Counted from the first letter of the stretch, positions 35,018-45,189 are shown. The stretch is 64,000 nt of DNA from an uncultured bacterium (GCA_949285455.1 CASDXP010000001.1:1-64000), one strand, 5' to 3'. Program-made: numbers and translations. Notes: generated from the sequence alone by a model not told the origin.

Positions 35018-35059
35018 TATGCTTTAAGCATATCTTTTTTACTTATTTTTCCTTATAAT
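35018..35059 (+). promoter_or_regulatory. ackA promoter region with a palindrome
   Basis: A perfect TATAAT at 35054-35059 lies about 45 bases before the ackA start; no good -35 was found. The inverted repeat TATGCTT-T-AAGCATA (35018-35032) abuts the -35 region and could be an operator. Confidence 0.5.
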
Positions 35060-35103
35060 GTAGTCGTTATGTTTAAATAATCGTTTTTAAGGAGAAACAT
35101 CAT

Positions 35104-36303
35104 ATGGCAAAAGTTATGGCAGTTAACGCTGGTTCATCAAGTTTAAAATATAAACTTTACGAGATGCCGAAAGAAGAAGTCATCTGTTCTGGCATCGTCG
35201 AAAGAATCGGCTTTGAAGACGCAATTTTTACGCTTAAGAAAGGTGAGGAGAAAAAATCTTACGTCACCCCTATCAAAGATCACCAAGTAGCAATTAATAT
35301 TCTTTTAAAAGAATTACTAGAGATGAAAGTAGTCGAACATATCGATGAAATTATCGCTGTTGGCCACCGTATCGTCCAAGGTGGAAAATATTTCGAACAT
35401 AGTGTCCTCGTCACGGATGAAGTCGTCGATATTATCGCAAAACTCATTCCATTAGGACCACTTCATAATCCGGCAAGTATCGTCGGCATCAAAGCTTTTA
35501 AAGAAGTTTTGCCTAACGTCAAGATGACCGTCACCTTCGACACTTCTTTCCACATGAGCATGAAGCCAGTCGATTACTTATTCCCTGTTCCCTATGAATT
35601 TTATGAAAAATATGATTTGAGACGTTATGGCGCGCATGGAACGAGCCATCGTTATCTCGCTAGCCAAGCAGAGAAGATGCTCGATCAAAAGCATCTAAAT
35701 TTAATTACTTGTCATTTAGGAAGCGGTTCTTCCATCACCGCTATTAAAGATAATAAATCTATCGCTACTTCGATGGGTTTAACTCCTCTAGGTGGCATCA
35801 TGATGGGAACGAGAAGTGGCGACATCGATCCAAGCGTCTACTATTACATTCAAAAAGTAAGTGGATTATCAAATGATGAAGTATTTAAATTATTAAATAA
35901 AGAAAGTGGTTTAAAAGGAGTAAGCGGCGTTTCTAGCGATTCACGCGACATCTTAAAAGCGATGGATGAAGGCGATGAAAGAGCTAAACTTACCATGGAT
36001 TTATTCGCAAGAAGAACATTAGATTTCATCGGGCAATATTACGTGAGATTAGGTCACGTCGATATGATTATCTTCTCCGCTGGTATCGGGGAAAATGACC
36101 CTTACATCCGTTCAGTTATTTGCGAGGCATTAAAAGAACCATTAGGTATCGAAATTGATGAAGAAAAAAATAAAAATGCGCGCGGAAAAGAAATTATTAT
36201 TTCTAAGCCGGAAAGTAAGATTAAAGTCGCCGTCATTCCAACGGACGAAGAAATTATGATCGCTCGCGATGCTTATAAGATTTATTTAGGAGAAGATTTA
36301 TGA
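35104..36303 (+). CDS. ackA: Acetate kinase
   Basis: Interconverts acetyl phosphate plus ADP and acetate plus ATP, an energy-yielding step of fermentation. Both family signatures are present: NAGSSSLKYKLYE near the N-terminus and FDTSFHMSM with GAHGTSHRYL; HLGSGSS, GTRSGDIDP and the ATP-site FSAGIGEN follow. The 399-residue length is normal. An AAGGAG site precedes the ATG. The stop overlaps the start of nrnA (ATGA). No pta is present in the window. Confidence 0.97.
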   Translation: MAKVMAVNAGSSSLKYKLYEMPKEEVICSGIVERIGFEDAIFTLKKGEEKKSYVTPIKDHQVAINILLKELLEMKVVEHIDEIIAVGHRIVQGGKYFEHSVLVTDEVVDIIAKLIPLGPLHNPASIVGIKAFKEVLPNVKMTVTFDTSFHMSMKPVDYLFPVPYEFYEKYDLRRYGAHGTSHRYLASQAEKMLDQKHLNLITCHLGSGSSITAIKDNKSIATSMGLTPLGGIMMGTRSGDIDPSVYYYIQKVSGLSNDEVFKLLNKESGLKGVSGVSSDSRDILKAMDEGDERAKLTMDLFARRTLDFIGQYYVRLGHVDMIIFSAGIGENDPYIRSVICEALKEPLGIEIDEEKNKNARGKEIIISKPESKIKVAVIPTDEEIMIARDAYKIYLGEDL

Positions 36304-37322
36304 AAAACAATTTACCTTTAGAAATTAAAGAATACGGTTTAAATTATAAGAAACAGTACCGACAAATTTTAAATCAAATTAAAAAGCATGATGACATAGT
36401 CATCTTTCGTCATATCATGCCAGATTTTGATGCTTTAGGTTCACAATTTGGTCTCTACACTTGGCTAAAAGATAATTTCCCCCACAAGTCGATTCATGTC
36501 GTCGGCGATAACCATGTCACCTTTACGCCAAGAATTTATCCTGAAACCGAAACTTTAAATGAATCTTATTTTAAGGAAAGAAAACCTTTAGCGATCATCT
36601 TGGATGTTTCTAACGCTAATCGTATCGCTGATCCAAGATTTAAAAAATGTCCGAAAAAAATCAAGATCGACCATCACCCAGATATCGAAAACATCGCCAA
36701 GATTTCTATCGTCGACACGAGCGCAGCTTCCACTGCCGAAATCTTAGTTGATTTTATCTTAAATGTTTCCCAAAAAGAAAATTATCATCTAAGCAAAGAA
36801 GCCGCTTCTTATTTTTATAGTGCTATCGTCGGCGATAGCGGACGTTTCCAATATTCTTCCACTTCTAAACATACTTTCGCTATTGCGATGGAACTACTTA
36901 AGTCAAACATCAACATTTCAGATATTTATAATGCTATGTATCTAAAGAAGATCGACGATTTAAAAGTGACCGCTTACATCTTAAATCACTTTACAGTTTC
37001 AAAGCACGGTGTTGCCTATTACGTCTTACCTTTAGACGTCCAAAAAGAACTTAATATCACGACCGAAAGAGGTAAAGAAAATGTAAACATTTTCGCTAAT
37101 ATCGAAGGCATCAATGCCTGGTGTTCGATCACCGAAGATAATAAAGAACCTTGCTTTAGAATATCCATTCGTTCTAAAAAAGTTGCGATCAACCAAATTG
37201 CCACTAAATGGGGGGGAGGCGGACACGCCCAAGCCAGCGGAGCGAAGATCAATTCCTTAGATGAACTAGATGCTTTCATCCAAGATTTAGATGATTTATT
37301 TATAGAAGAAGATGCCCACTAA
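36300..37322 (+). CDS. nrnA: DHH/DHHA1 oligoribonuclease-pAp phosphatase (NrnA)
   Basis: Degrades short oligoribonucleotides and dephosphorylates pAp. The DHH domain carries MPDFDALGSQFG, an Asp at VDTS and IDHHPDI; the C-terminal DHHA1 domain ends in GGGGHAQASGA, the family's RNA-contact motif. The 340-residue length fits (B. subtilis NrnA is similar). It overlaps ackA by 4 bases and dnaE by 11, so the three are translationally coupled. Confidence 0.94.
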   Translation: MKNNLPLEIKEYGLNYKKQYRQILNQIKKHDDIVIFRHIMPDFDALGSQFGLYTWLKDNFPHKSIHVVGDNHVTFTPRIYPETETLNESYFKERKPLAIILDVSNANRIADPRFKKCPKKIKIDHHPDIENIAKISIVDTSAASTAEILVDFILNVSQKENYHLSKEAASYFYSAIVGDSGRFQYSSTSKHTFAIAMELLKSNINISDIYNAMYLKKIDDLKVTAYILNHFTVSKHGVAYYVLPLDVQKELNITTERGKENVNIFANIEGINAWCSITEDNKEPCFRISIRSKKVAINQIATKWGGGGHAQASGAKINSLDELDAFIQDLDDLFIEEDAH

Positions 37323-40300
37323 ATTTGTTCCTTTACATATCAAGACTTCTTACTCTTTTTTCCAAAGTGCTTTTAGTATTCCTAAACTTATTAAAGCATT
37401 GAAAAAGAAAGATTTTTTCGCCGCGGGAATAAGCGATATTTCTAACATGCACGCTTTCCCTTCTTTTTATCATCTTGCTACAAGTCAAAATATTAAGCCG
37501 ATACTCGGGATGGAAGTTAACATTGAAGACATAGCCTTCCACTTCTACATCACTAGTGAATTAGGTTATTTAAATTTACTTAAAATTCACGCTTTAAAAA
37601 AAGAAGAGAAATTAGAACTAACTTCCCTATCGACACTTAGTGAAGACTTAATTATCGTCATCGACGCGAACTTAAAATTAGAAGATAAATTAGAAGATAT
37701 CAATTTTTTAAAAACTCTTGCTAAAATTTCTACTTCTTCTAAAGCTTTCTATTTTGGAATAGCCATCTATAAAAAAGAAGATGAAATTTTTGTAAACAAG
37801 ATAAGAAAATTCGCAAGTGAACATAATTATTCTTGCCTTGCTTTTCCTCTTATTCTCTACGAAAAAAGCGAAGATGCGATAAGCGTAGAAATATTGAACG
37901 CCATCAAAAATGATGAAAAATTGACTATTCAAGAATTGCGAGGTCCTCATTTCTTTTTAGATGACACTCATCTTGCTACTTTTTATAAAGAAGAAGAAAT
38001 CGAAGCAACGAACGAAGTAATGAATCTTATCGATTTCGATTTATTTAAAAAACGTGGTGAACTTTATAAGATGAGCGAAAATAGCGATGAGCTACTTAAA
38101 CAAATATGTCTCGACAATCTAAAAAGAAGAAATATCGACCCAAACGATGAACGTTATTTAAAACGTTTAAATGAAGAATTAAATATCATCTCTAAGATGG
38201 GCTATAGCGATTATTTCCTCCTCGTCAGCGATTACGTTAGCTATGCTAAAACACACGATATCATCGTCGGACCAGGAAGAGGAAGTTCCGTCGGTTCACT
38301 CGTGGCCTACCTTACTTTCATCACGGAAGTTGATCCTTTAAAATTCGGTTTAATTTTCGAAAGATTTTTAAATCCCGCAAGAGCGAGCATGCCTGATATT
38401 GACTGCGATTTCGCTGATGATAAAAGAGAAGAAGTAATCGCATATGTGAGAAATAAATGTGGCGAAAATAAACTCGCTCACATCGTCGCTTTTCAAACGA
38501 TTGGAGCGAAACAATCTTTAAGAGATGTCGGTAGAGTTTATGAAATTGATCATCGTATTATCGATACTTTATCTAAACTTATCACTAACCCTCGTTGGAC
38601 CTTAGGTGATGCTTATCGAAGAAATGCTCAATTTAAACATTACGTCGACATCGACCCCACTTATTTTAAAGTCGTAAGTCTCGCCTCTAAAATCGAAGGT
38701 TTAGTGAGACAAACTTCCTTGCATGCTTCCGGCATTATTATTAATAATAAAAATTTAGATGAAGTTATGCCTATATTTAAGAATGCTTTAGATGGAGCGA
38801 TATCAGAATTTGATATGCAATATTTAGAAAAACTCGGCTTTCTTAAAATGGATTTCCTCGGTCTAAGTAACCTCACGAGCATCGCACGCATCTTAAAATT
38901 GCTCGAAGAAAAAGAAAATATCACTTTAAAATTCCAAGATATTCCTTACGATGATAATAATTCCATCGCCTTAATTAGCGAAGGCCTCACGATGGGTCTA
39001 TTCCAACTTGAAAGCAGCCAAGGGATGAAAAACGCTATCAAGACGATCAAACCAAAAATATTTGAAGATATCGTCGCTTTATTAGCTTTATATCGACCTG
39101 GTCCTATGGACCAAATTAGCCATTACGCTAAAAGAAAACAAGGCTTAGAAAAGATAACTTACATCGATGATTGCTTAAAACCTATCTTAACTAGCACTTA
39201 TGGTATCATCGTCTATCAAGAACAGGTGATGCAAATCGCTCAAGTGATGGCAGGTTTTAGTCTTGGCGAAGCTGATTCTTTTAGAAGCGCTATTTCAAAG
39301 AAGATTCGTGAGAAGATGGAATCTTTACATGATTCATTTATCGAAGGTGCTTTAAAAAATGGTCATTCAAAAGAAAACGCTAGTAAGGTTTTCGATGCCA
39401 TCGCAAGCTTTGCCGATTATGGTTTTGCTAAATCTCACGCTGTCGCTTACGCTATGGTGGCCACCAAGATGGCTTATTTAAAAAAACATTACCCTCTATA
39501 TTTTTATAGCGTTATATTGGACGCAAAAGGCGCAGAAGTCGAATCGAAATTCATCGATTATTTACAAGAACTTAAAAATCTTAAAATTGAGTTAAAAAAT
39601 CCTGATGTCAATTTATCTAGCGATGCTTTCATTCCATTAAATAATGCCCTACTTTTCCCTTTGAGCGCTATCAAAGGTTTCACCTCTTCTAGCGTTCGCT
39701 TCATTTTAGAAGAAAGAAGGATGAATGGTCCTTTCGCTGATATTTACGATTTCTTCAAACGTATGTATCCTTATAAAATTAATCAAAAAGAGTTTGTAGC
39801 GCTCATCGACGCAGGAGCGTTAGACAACTTCAATATCAAACGTGAAACGTTAAGGGATAAAAACAATTTAGAAGACTTACTTCGCTTCGCAAGTGTCGCC
39901 TACGATAACGATGGTTCATTCCTTGATTTAGATCCACCTATCCTCGAAGATGTAGTTCTTGATAATACTTTGACTTTAAGTCGAGAAATGGATGTTTTAG
40001 GTACAGTTTTAAGTGGTAAATTTATCGCCTCGATCAAAAGAGAAAATAGTTACAAAAACCTTTCGAGTATCGAAGAAATAAAGGAAAGACATAAAACTTA
40101 TCAACTCATTGCTCTACTTTCGAAGAAAAAAGTTATTCGCACGAAGAAAAACGAGATGATGGCGTTCTTGACTTTACTTGATGACACTGGGCAATTAGAA
40201 GCGATCTTATTTCCTGAAGTTTTCAACCGTTATCAATTAATTTTAACCCAAAATAATTTATTACTTTTAAAGGGACATTTAGATGAGAGACAATCTTTTG

Positions 40301-40329
40301 TCGTCGAAGAGATGAAAGAAGGTAGATAG
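37312..40329 (+). CDS. dnaE: DNA polymerase III alpha subunit DnaE
   Basis: Replicative family C DNA polymerase of the DnaE type. The catalytic Asp pair lies in PDIDCDFADDKR, with GRGSSVGSLVAYL before it and the Gly-rich YRPGPMDQI segment after; helix-hairpin-helix and an OB domain follow. The N-terminal PHP domain is degenerate: the usual HxH reads HIK and the later DH reads DI, so metal-dependent proofreading by PHP is unlikely. At 1005 residues it is on the short side. Only a weak GAAGAAG site precedes the ATG inside nrnA. Confidence 0.95.
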   Translation: MPTKFVPLHIKTSYSFFQSAFSIPKLIKALKKKDFFAAGISDISNMHAFPSFYHLATSQNIKPILGMEVNIEDIAFHFYITSELGYLNLLKIHALKKEEKLELTSLSTLSEDLIIVIDANLKLEDKLEDINFLKTLAKISTSSKAFYFGIAIYKKEDEIFVNKIRKFASEHNYSCLAFPLILYEKSEDAISVEILNAIKNDEKLTIQELRGPHFFLDDTHLATFYKEEEIEATNEVMNLIDFDLFKKRGELYKMSENSDELLKQICLDNLKRRNIDPNDERYLKRLNEELNIISKMGYSDYFLLVSDYVSYAKTHDIIVGPGRGSSVGSLVAYLTFITEVDPLKFGLIFERFLNPARASMPDIDCDFADDKREEVIAYVRNKCGENKLAHIVAFQTIGAKQSLRDVGRVYEIDHRIIDTLSKLITNPRWTLGDAYRRNAQFKHYVDIDPTYFKVVSLASKIEGLVRQTSLHASGIIINNKNLDEVMPIFKNALDGAISEFDMQYLEKLGFLKMDFLGLSNLTSIARILKLLEEKENITLKFQDIPYDDNNSIALISEGLTMGLFQLESSQGMKNAIKTIKPKIFEDIVALLALYRPGPMDQISHYAKRKQGLEKITYIDDCLKPILTSTYGIIVYQEQVMQIAQVMAGFSLGEADSFRSAISKKIREKMESLHDSFIEGALKNGHSKENASKVFDAIASFADYGFAKSHAVAYAMVATKMAYLKKHYPLYFYSVILDAKGAEVESKFIDYLQELKNLKIELKNPDVNLSSDAFIPLNNALLFPLSAIKGFTSSSVRFILEERRMNGPFADIYDFFKRMYPYKINQKEFVALIDAGALDNFNIKRETLRDKNNLEDLLRFASVAYDNDGSFLDLDPPILEDVVLDNTLTLSREMDVLGTVLSGKFIASIKRENSYKNLSSIEEIKERHKTYQLIALLSKKKVIRTKKNEMMAFLTLLDDTGQLEAILFPEVFNRYQLILTQNNLLLLKGHLDERQSFVVEEMKEGR

Positions 40330-40331
40330 TT

Positions 40332-42932
40332 ATGAGTAACAAAGTTATTATCGTCGATGGAAATTCTTTGCTTTTTAGAGCCTATTACGCGACCGCTTAT
40401 CCTGGTGCGAACATCATGCGCACAAAGGAAGGAATTGCCACGAATGCGATATTTGCCTTTTCTAATATGATTTTAAAAATTGTCGATAAATTAAAAGATG
40501 AAGATAAAATATTCGTCGCTTTTGACACGGGTAAGAAGACATTTAGACATCAAGAATTAGAAACTTATAAAGCGAACCGCAAACCCGCTCCAGAAGATTT
40601 GATCGTTCAATTTCCTATCGCACGCGAACTACTTAAAAGTTTAGGTATTTATACTTTCGAAGAAGAAGGCTACGAGGGTGATGATTTAGCTGGTTCAGTC
40701 GCCATAAAAGCCGCAAATGCGGGATATCAGACGATAATTTATACTTCTGACCGCGATTTTTTACAATTAGTCGATGACAAAGTTGAGGTAGATTTGCTCA
40801 TCAAAGGTATGAGCGATATTCGTATAATGCACGAAGCAAATGTCGTTGAAACTTATGGCTTTACGCCAAAGCATATCATCGATTTTAAAGGACTTAGAGG
40901 CGATAGTAGCGATAACTTGCCAGGCATTCCTTCAATCGGGGAAAAGACTGCTCAAAAACTCATCCAAACTTATGGTACTCTAGAAAATATTATCGAAGCC
41001 GCTAATAAAGGAGAAATAAAAGGCAAGGTCGGTGAGATGATAAATCTTTATCAAGAAGATGGTAGATTATGTAAAAAACTTGCTATCATCAAAACAGATT
41101 TAGATTTGCCTTTTTCTTTAGAAGATTTAACTTACGATGGCTACTTATTCGAAAAAGTTAGCGAATTCGCTAACAAATACGAATTAAAAACTTTTCTCAC
41201 TAAATTGCCAAAAAAATGGCAACATAGCCAAAGCGAAAATTTAAATTATGAAGAACTTGTTGATACTAGTGAGATAACTTTATCAGATCATATTTCCTTC
41301 GTCTTAGCAAGCGATTATACAAATTATCATAAAGATGATGTTTTTGGCTTAGCTTTTACGAGCGAAAATAAAAATTATTACATCAGTATCGATAATCTTA
41401 AAAAAGATGAAAAATTAAAGGCATATTTAGCAGATGAAAAGATTTTAAAATCTTTTTACGATTATAAAGCTAGCAAATGCGCTCTAGCGCGTTACGGCAT
41501 CGATGTCAACGGTAACGGCTTCGATTTGATGCTCGCTTCTTATCTGCTCGATTCTTCTTCGCGCGGAGACCTCGATAGCGTCTATGCTTCAAGAGGTATT
41601 TCTCTTGACATCGAAGAAGAAGAAATGAGCATATTTAAATCGCTAAACGTCCAACGTTACATCAAAGCATCTTTTCATCTCCACCGCTTGATACCCCAGG
41701 TTCTAGTGGAATTATCTAAACTTAATTTAAAAGCTTTATTTTACGACGTGGAACTTCCACTATCGGACATCCTTGCAAGGATGGAAATAGAAGGTATTGA
41801 AGTTAACGCTAAAACGCTAGATGAACTCTCTACTATTTTCAAAGCAAAATTAGAAGAAGATGAAAAAATAATCTTTGAAATCGCTGGCCACCCCTTCAAC
41901 ATTTCTTCACCGAAGCAAGTCGCTGAAGTTCTTTTCGAGCAACTACAAATTGCGAAAGGGAATAAATCTAGTTCAACTTCTAGCGATGTCTTATTAGGTT
42001 ATGCAAGTGAGCATGAAATCGTAAGACGTATCTTAGATTATCGAAAATATGCAAAACTTATAAGTGCTTACACAGATGGATTAAAAAATCATATATTTGC
42101 TGATCATAAAATCCACTGCATCTTCAATCAAGCTGTCACGACGACAGGTAGATTATCATCTTCAGATCCTAATTTACAAAATATTGCTGTAAGAGATGAA
42201 GATGGTAAACTTATTCGAAAAGCTTTCTATTATGAAGATGAGGATTTATATCTATTATCTTTAGATTATTCGCAAATAGAACTAAGAATTCTTGCGCACT
42301 TCACCCATTCGAAAGCTTTGATCGACATCTTTAAAAATGATGAGGATATTCACGAAGCCACAGCTAAAAAAATATTTCATAAAGATGAGATAACTGATTT
42401 AGAAAGAAGGAAAGCTAAAGCAGTTAATTTTGGTATCGTCTATGGTATTTCTGAATGGGGTTTATGCGAACAATTAGGCATTTCTCGTAAGGAGGCTAGT
42501 GACATCATCTCTTCTTTCTACCTTGCCTTCCCTGAAATTAAAACTTATCTCACTAAGGTCGTCGAACAAGCCAATGAACTCGGTTACGTCGAAACTATCT
42601 TAGGGAGAAGACGTTACATTCGTGAAATTCATGACACTAATTATCAAAGAAGAGAATTCGCTAAACGCGCAGCGATGAACGCTCCTATTCAAGGAAGCGC
42701 TGCTGATCTTATCAAAGTAGCGATGATCAAAGTCGATGAATTGTTGAAAAAAGGTCAATATAAGACTCGTCTCGTTTTACAAATACATGACGAATTATTA
42801 TTTAAAATTCCTAAAGAAGAAGTCGATATATTGCCAAAATTAATTCAAAAAGAAATGGAACACGCATTGAACTTAGATGTGCCACTAAAAACATCTTTAG
42901 GAATCGCTAAAAGTTGGGATGAGGTGAAATAA
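40332..42932 (+). CDS. polA: DNA polymerase I
   Basis: Repair and Okazaki-fragment processing polymerase. The N-terminal 5'-3' exonuclease (VDGNSLLFRAYYA, YEGDDLAG, TSDRDFLQL, GDSSDNLPGIPSIGEKTA) is complete; the middle 3'-5' exonuclease domain lacks the DxE motif (reads SDYTNY) and is probably inactive, as in the Bacillus enzyme; the family A polymerase carries LDYSQIELRILAHF, RRKAKAVNFGIVYG and LQIHDELL. 866 residues. It starts 2 bases after dnaE ends and continues into the fpg-coaE gene. Confidence 0.97.
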   Translation: MSNKVIIVDGNSLLFRAYYATAYPGANIMRTKEGIATNAIFAFSNMILKIVDKLKDEDKIFVAFDTGKKTFRHQELETYKANRKPAPEDLIVQFPIARELLKSLGIYTFEEEGYEGDDLAGSVAIKAANAGYQTIIYTSDRDFLQLVDDKVEVDLLIKGMSDIRIMHEANVVETYGFTPKHIIDFKGLRGDSSDNLPGIPSIGEKTAQKLIQTYGTLENIIEAANKGEIKGKVGEMINLYQEDGRLCKKLAIIKTDLDLPFSLEDLTYDGYLFEKVSEFANKYELKTFLTKLPKKWQHSQSENLNYEELVDTSEITLSDHISFVLASDYTNYHKDDVFGLAFTSENKNYYISIDNLKKDEKLKAYLADEKILKSFYDYKASKCALARYGIDVNGNGFDLMLASYLLDSSSRGDLDSVYASRGISLDIEEEEMSIFKSLNVQRYIKASFHLHRLIPQVLVELSKLNLKALFYDVELPLSDILARMEIEGIEVNAKTLDELSTIFKAKLEEDEKIIFEIAGHPFNISSPKQVAEVLFEQLQIAKGNKSSSTSSDVLLGYASEHEIVRRILDYRKYAKLISAYTDGLKNHIFADHKIHCIFNQAVTTTGRLSSSDPNLQNIAVRDEDGKLIRKAFYYEDEDLYLLSLDYSQIELRILAHFTHSKALIDIFKNDEDIHEATAKKIFHKDEITDLERRKAKAVNFGIVYGISEWGLCEQLGISRKEASDIISSFYLAFPEIKTYLTKVVEQANELGYVETILGRRRYIREIHDTNYQRREFAKRAAMNAPIQGSAADLIKVAMIKVDELLKKGQYKTRLVLQIHDELLFKIPKEEVDILPKLIQKEMEHALNLDVPLKTSLGIAKSWDEVK

Positions 42933-42934
42933 TT

Positions 42935-44314
42935 ATGCCTGAACTACCAGAAGTTGAAACGATTAAAAAAGCCTTGGAATCACTCATCATTGGAAAGAAA
43001 ATTATATCTATAGATATATTGAAGCCAAAACTCATCAAAAGTGATTTAGATTCTTTTAAAACTAAACTCATTGGTAAAACATTTTTAAAGATGTCTCGAC
43101 ACGGTAAATATTTATTTTTTCATCTAGATGATGAACTAGTGTTAGTCAACCATCTTAGAATGGAAGGAAAATATCAATTTAAACATCCGCGTGACGAAAT
43201 CGAATCGCACGCACGAATCATCTTTCATCTCGACGATGGAAACGCTCTCATCTATCGCGATTCAAGAATGTTTGGCATGTATTATTTAAGCGATGAATTG
43301 CATTATCAAAATCTCGATTTCGTCAAAAAAGTTGGTAAAGAACCATTTTTCTTAGACGCAAAAGAATTATTTAATAATATTAAAAAACATCCAGAGACCG
43401 AAATAAAAACTGTCTTATTAAATCAAGAAGTCATAGCTGGACTTGGTAATATCTACGTCGATGAAACACTTTTTAAAAGTAGGATAAATCCTTGTAGCAA
43501 AGCTAAATATCTAACATTAGATGACGTAAGCGTCATTTTAAAAAACGCAATCGAGGTATTGAACGCTGCTATATTAAAAGGTGGTTCGACGATTAAAAGT
43601 TATAAGTCAATCGACGATGTCGATGGTCACTTTCAAACTGATCTTCTCGTCTACGGTAAGGCAAATGAGCCCTGTCCAAACTGTGCTAAACCATTAAAAT
43701 TTATGAAAATTAATGGAAGAGGCACGACTTATTGTTCGCGTTGTCAAAAGAAAATTGGACAAAAATTTATCGCTGTAACTGGTCTATATGGTTCTGGTAA
43801 ATCTAAAGTCACTCATCTATTTGAAGATAATGAATATAAAATCTATTCATGCGATAGTATCATTAAAGAACTTTACGATGAATTAGAAATACAAGATAAA
43901 GTTTTAACTTTATTTAATATCGAACAAATCGATTTTGTTCGCATTCGTAATGCGATATTTAAAGATGAAAAATTAGATAAGAAGTTAAAGAACATACTTT
44001 ATCCAGCACTCAAAGAAAAAATCTTAAAAATCTTTAAAAAACATGAGGAGAATGTCGTCATCGAAGTACCGCTACTTTTCGATGCCAAGATGGAAAATAT
44101 GTTCGATGTTGTCATCGGCGTTACTCTTCCTGACGATAGACGAGAAAAATTCATCATAAATCGCGACAAATCATTAGATTATAAAGCTTATTATGACGCT
44201 CATAATCATTTTTGCGACCACTTGAAAGAATGCGATTATGTTATTACGAATAATAAAGATGAAAAACATCTCGCGAAAGAAGTTTTAAAAATTAAGGAAG
44301 ATTTAGACATTTAA
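42935..44314 (+). CDS. Fusion: formamidopyrimidine-DNA glycosylase + dephospho-CoA kinase
   Basis: A 459-residue fusion of MutM/Fpg and CoaE. Residues 1-270 are a full Fpg: catalytic N-terminus MPELPEVET, the H2TH region GLGNIYVDE and a zinc finger with Cys 247, 250, 267 and 270. Only 12 residues later a P-loop GLYGSGKS (283-290) starts a dephospho-CoA kinase domain that runs to the end (YSCDSIIKELYD, EVPLLFDAKMENMFD, REKFIINRD). polA-mutM-coaE are neighbours in B. subtilis, so loss of the intervening stop is a simple origin. Oxidative base repair and the last step of CoA synthesis are thus physically joined. Its end overlaps dnaI by 12 bases. Confidence 0.93.
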   Translation: MPELPEVETIKKALESLIIGKKIISIDILKPKLIKSDLDSFKTKLIGKTFLKMSRHGKYLFFHLDDELVLVNHLRMEGKYQFKHPRDEIESHARIIFHLDDGNALIYRDSRMFGMYYLSDELHYQNLDFVKKVGKEPFFLDAKELFNNIKKHPETEIKTVLLNQEVIAGLGNIYVDETLFKSRINPCSKAKYLTLDDVSVILKNAIEVLNAAILKGGSTIKSYKSIDDVDGHFQTDLLVYGKANEPCPNCAKPLKFMKINGRGTTYCSRCQKKIGQKFIAVTGLYGSGKSKVTHLFEDNEYKIYSCDSIIKELYDELEIQDKVLTLFNIEQIDFVRIRNAIFKDEKLDKKLKNILYPALKEKILKIFKKHEENVVIEVPLLFDAKMENMFDVVIGVTLPDDRREKFIINRDKSLDYKAYYDAHNHFCDHLKECDYVITNNKDEKHLAKEVLKIKEDLDI

Positions 44315-45187
44315 TGGGCCAAAATCAATAATTTTTGCGCTACTTAATAATTTTTTAATTTGTAAAGATCTAGCTTTCGAAGCGTAGTTAAAATTATACA
44401 TATTCGCAATATCTTCTGCATCGAATTCACTGATGAAAACAGTTAAAGTTTCCTTCTCTTTTCTTGCTCTTAACAAAGGAATTAAAATATTATCTCTTAA
44501 CGTCTCATTTTTATATTCTTCACCGAAGTCATACAAGAAAAGAAATGGCACATCCACTAATTTATTAAAAATAAATTCAAAACGTTCTTTTTCATTAAAA
44601 TATAAATTTGCTAATTTACGACATTGTTTAGGAAAATTGATGACGCTTGCTAGATAATGATTTCTTGCGGCGAAACGATTATAGACGCCGATCAAAGTAT
44701 CTAATTTGCGTTTGCTCGCCCCTCCTATTAGATAGAGCCAATTCGCACTATTTTTACTTTTGCTAAAATCTATGAAAGCTGTTAGTAATTCCTTCGTCGC
44801 TTTATCATCATTTAAATTTTCTTTACTCAAGCTTAGTAATTTATCATCGAAATCTCTAATTTCGTAAAATGAAGTCAATTTATCATTTTTTTCTTTTAAA
44901 GCGCAGCGAGAAATATTTCTTTCGACGTAATGACCTTGTAATTCTAATTCGATAGTCGAACCTTTGACATCTTTTGGGCATTTATTAAGTCCTGGACAAT
45001 TCTTGCAGATAAGATAGTCGTCGTAACTTGTAAAAATTGTACTTAAATTATCCAAGATAATTTGTTCATCGATACCTAAATCGCTCAAACGATTTAGAAA
45101 AGTTTCATCCCCGAGCATTTGATCGAGTAGTTTCTTTTCTTCTTCTTTTAAACTTGCTACATCTAAAGTAAGACGTAATTTATCCAT
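44303..45187 (-). CDS. dnaI: Primosomal helicase loader DnaI-like, degenerate Walker A
   Basis: DnaI loads the replicative helicase with DnaB/DnaD. The N-terminal domain has a Cys cluster (CKNCPGLNKC at 61-70 and C95) like the zinc site of DnaI. The C-terminal AAA+ domain is recognisable from LYLIGG and LFLYDFGEEY, but the Walker A reads GGASKRKL (155-162) instead of GxxGxGKT, so nucleotide binding is probably impaired or altered. Position directly after dnaB supports the identity. A GAGGGATAA site precedes the ATG. Confidence 0.8.
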   Translation of the reverse strand: MDKLRLTLDVASLKEEEKKLLDQMLGDETFLNRLSDLGIDEQIILDNLSTIFTSYDDYLICKNCPGLNKCPKDVKGSTIELELQGHYVERNISRCALKEKNDKLTSFYEIRDFDDKLLSLSKENLNDDKATKELLTAFIDFSKSKNSANWLYLIGGASKRKLDTLIGVYNRFAARNHYLASVINFPKQCRKLANLYFNEKERFEFIFNKLVDVPFLFLYDFGEEYKNETLRDNILIPLLRARKEKETLTVFISEFDAEDIANMYNFNYASKARSLQIKKLLSSAKIIDFGPLNV

Positions 45188-45189
45188 AA

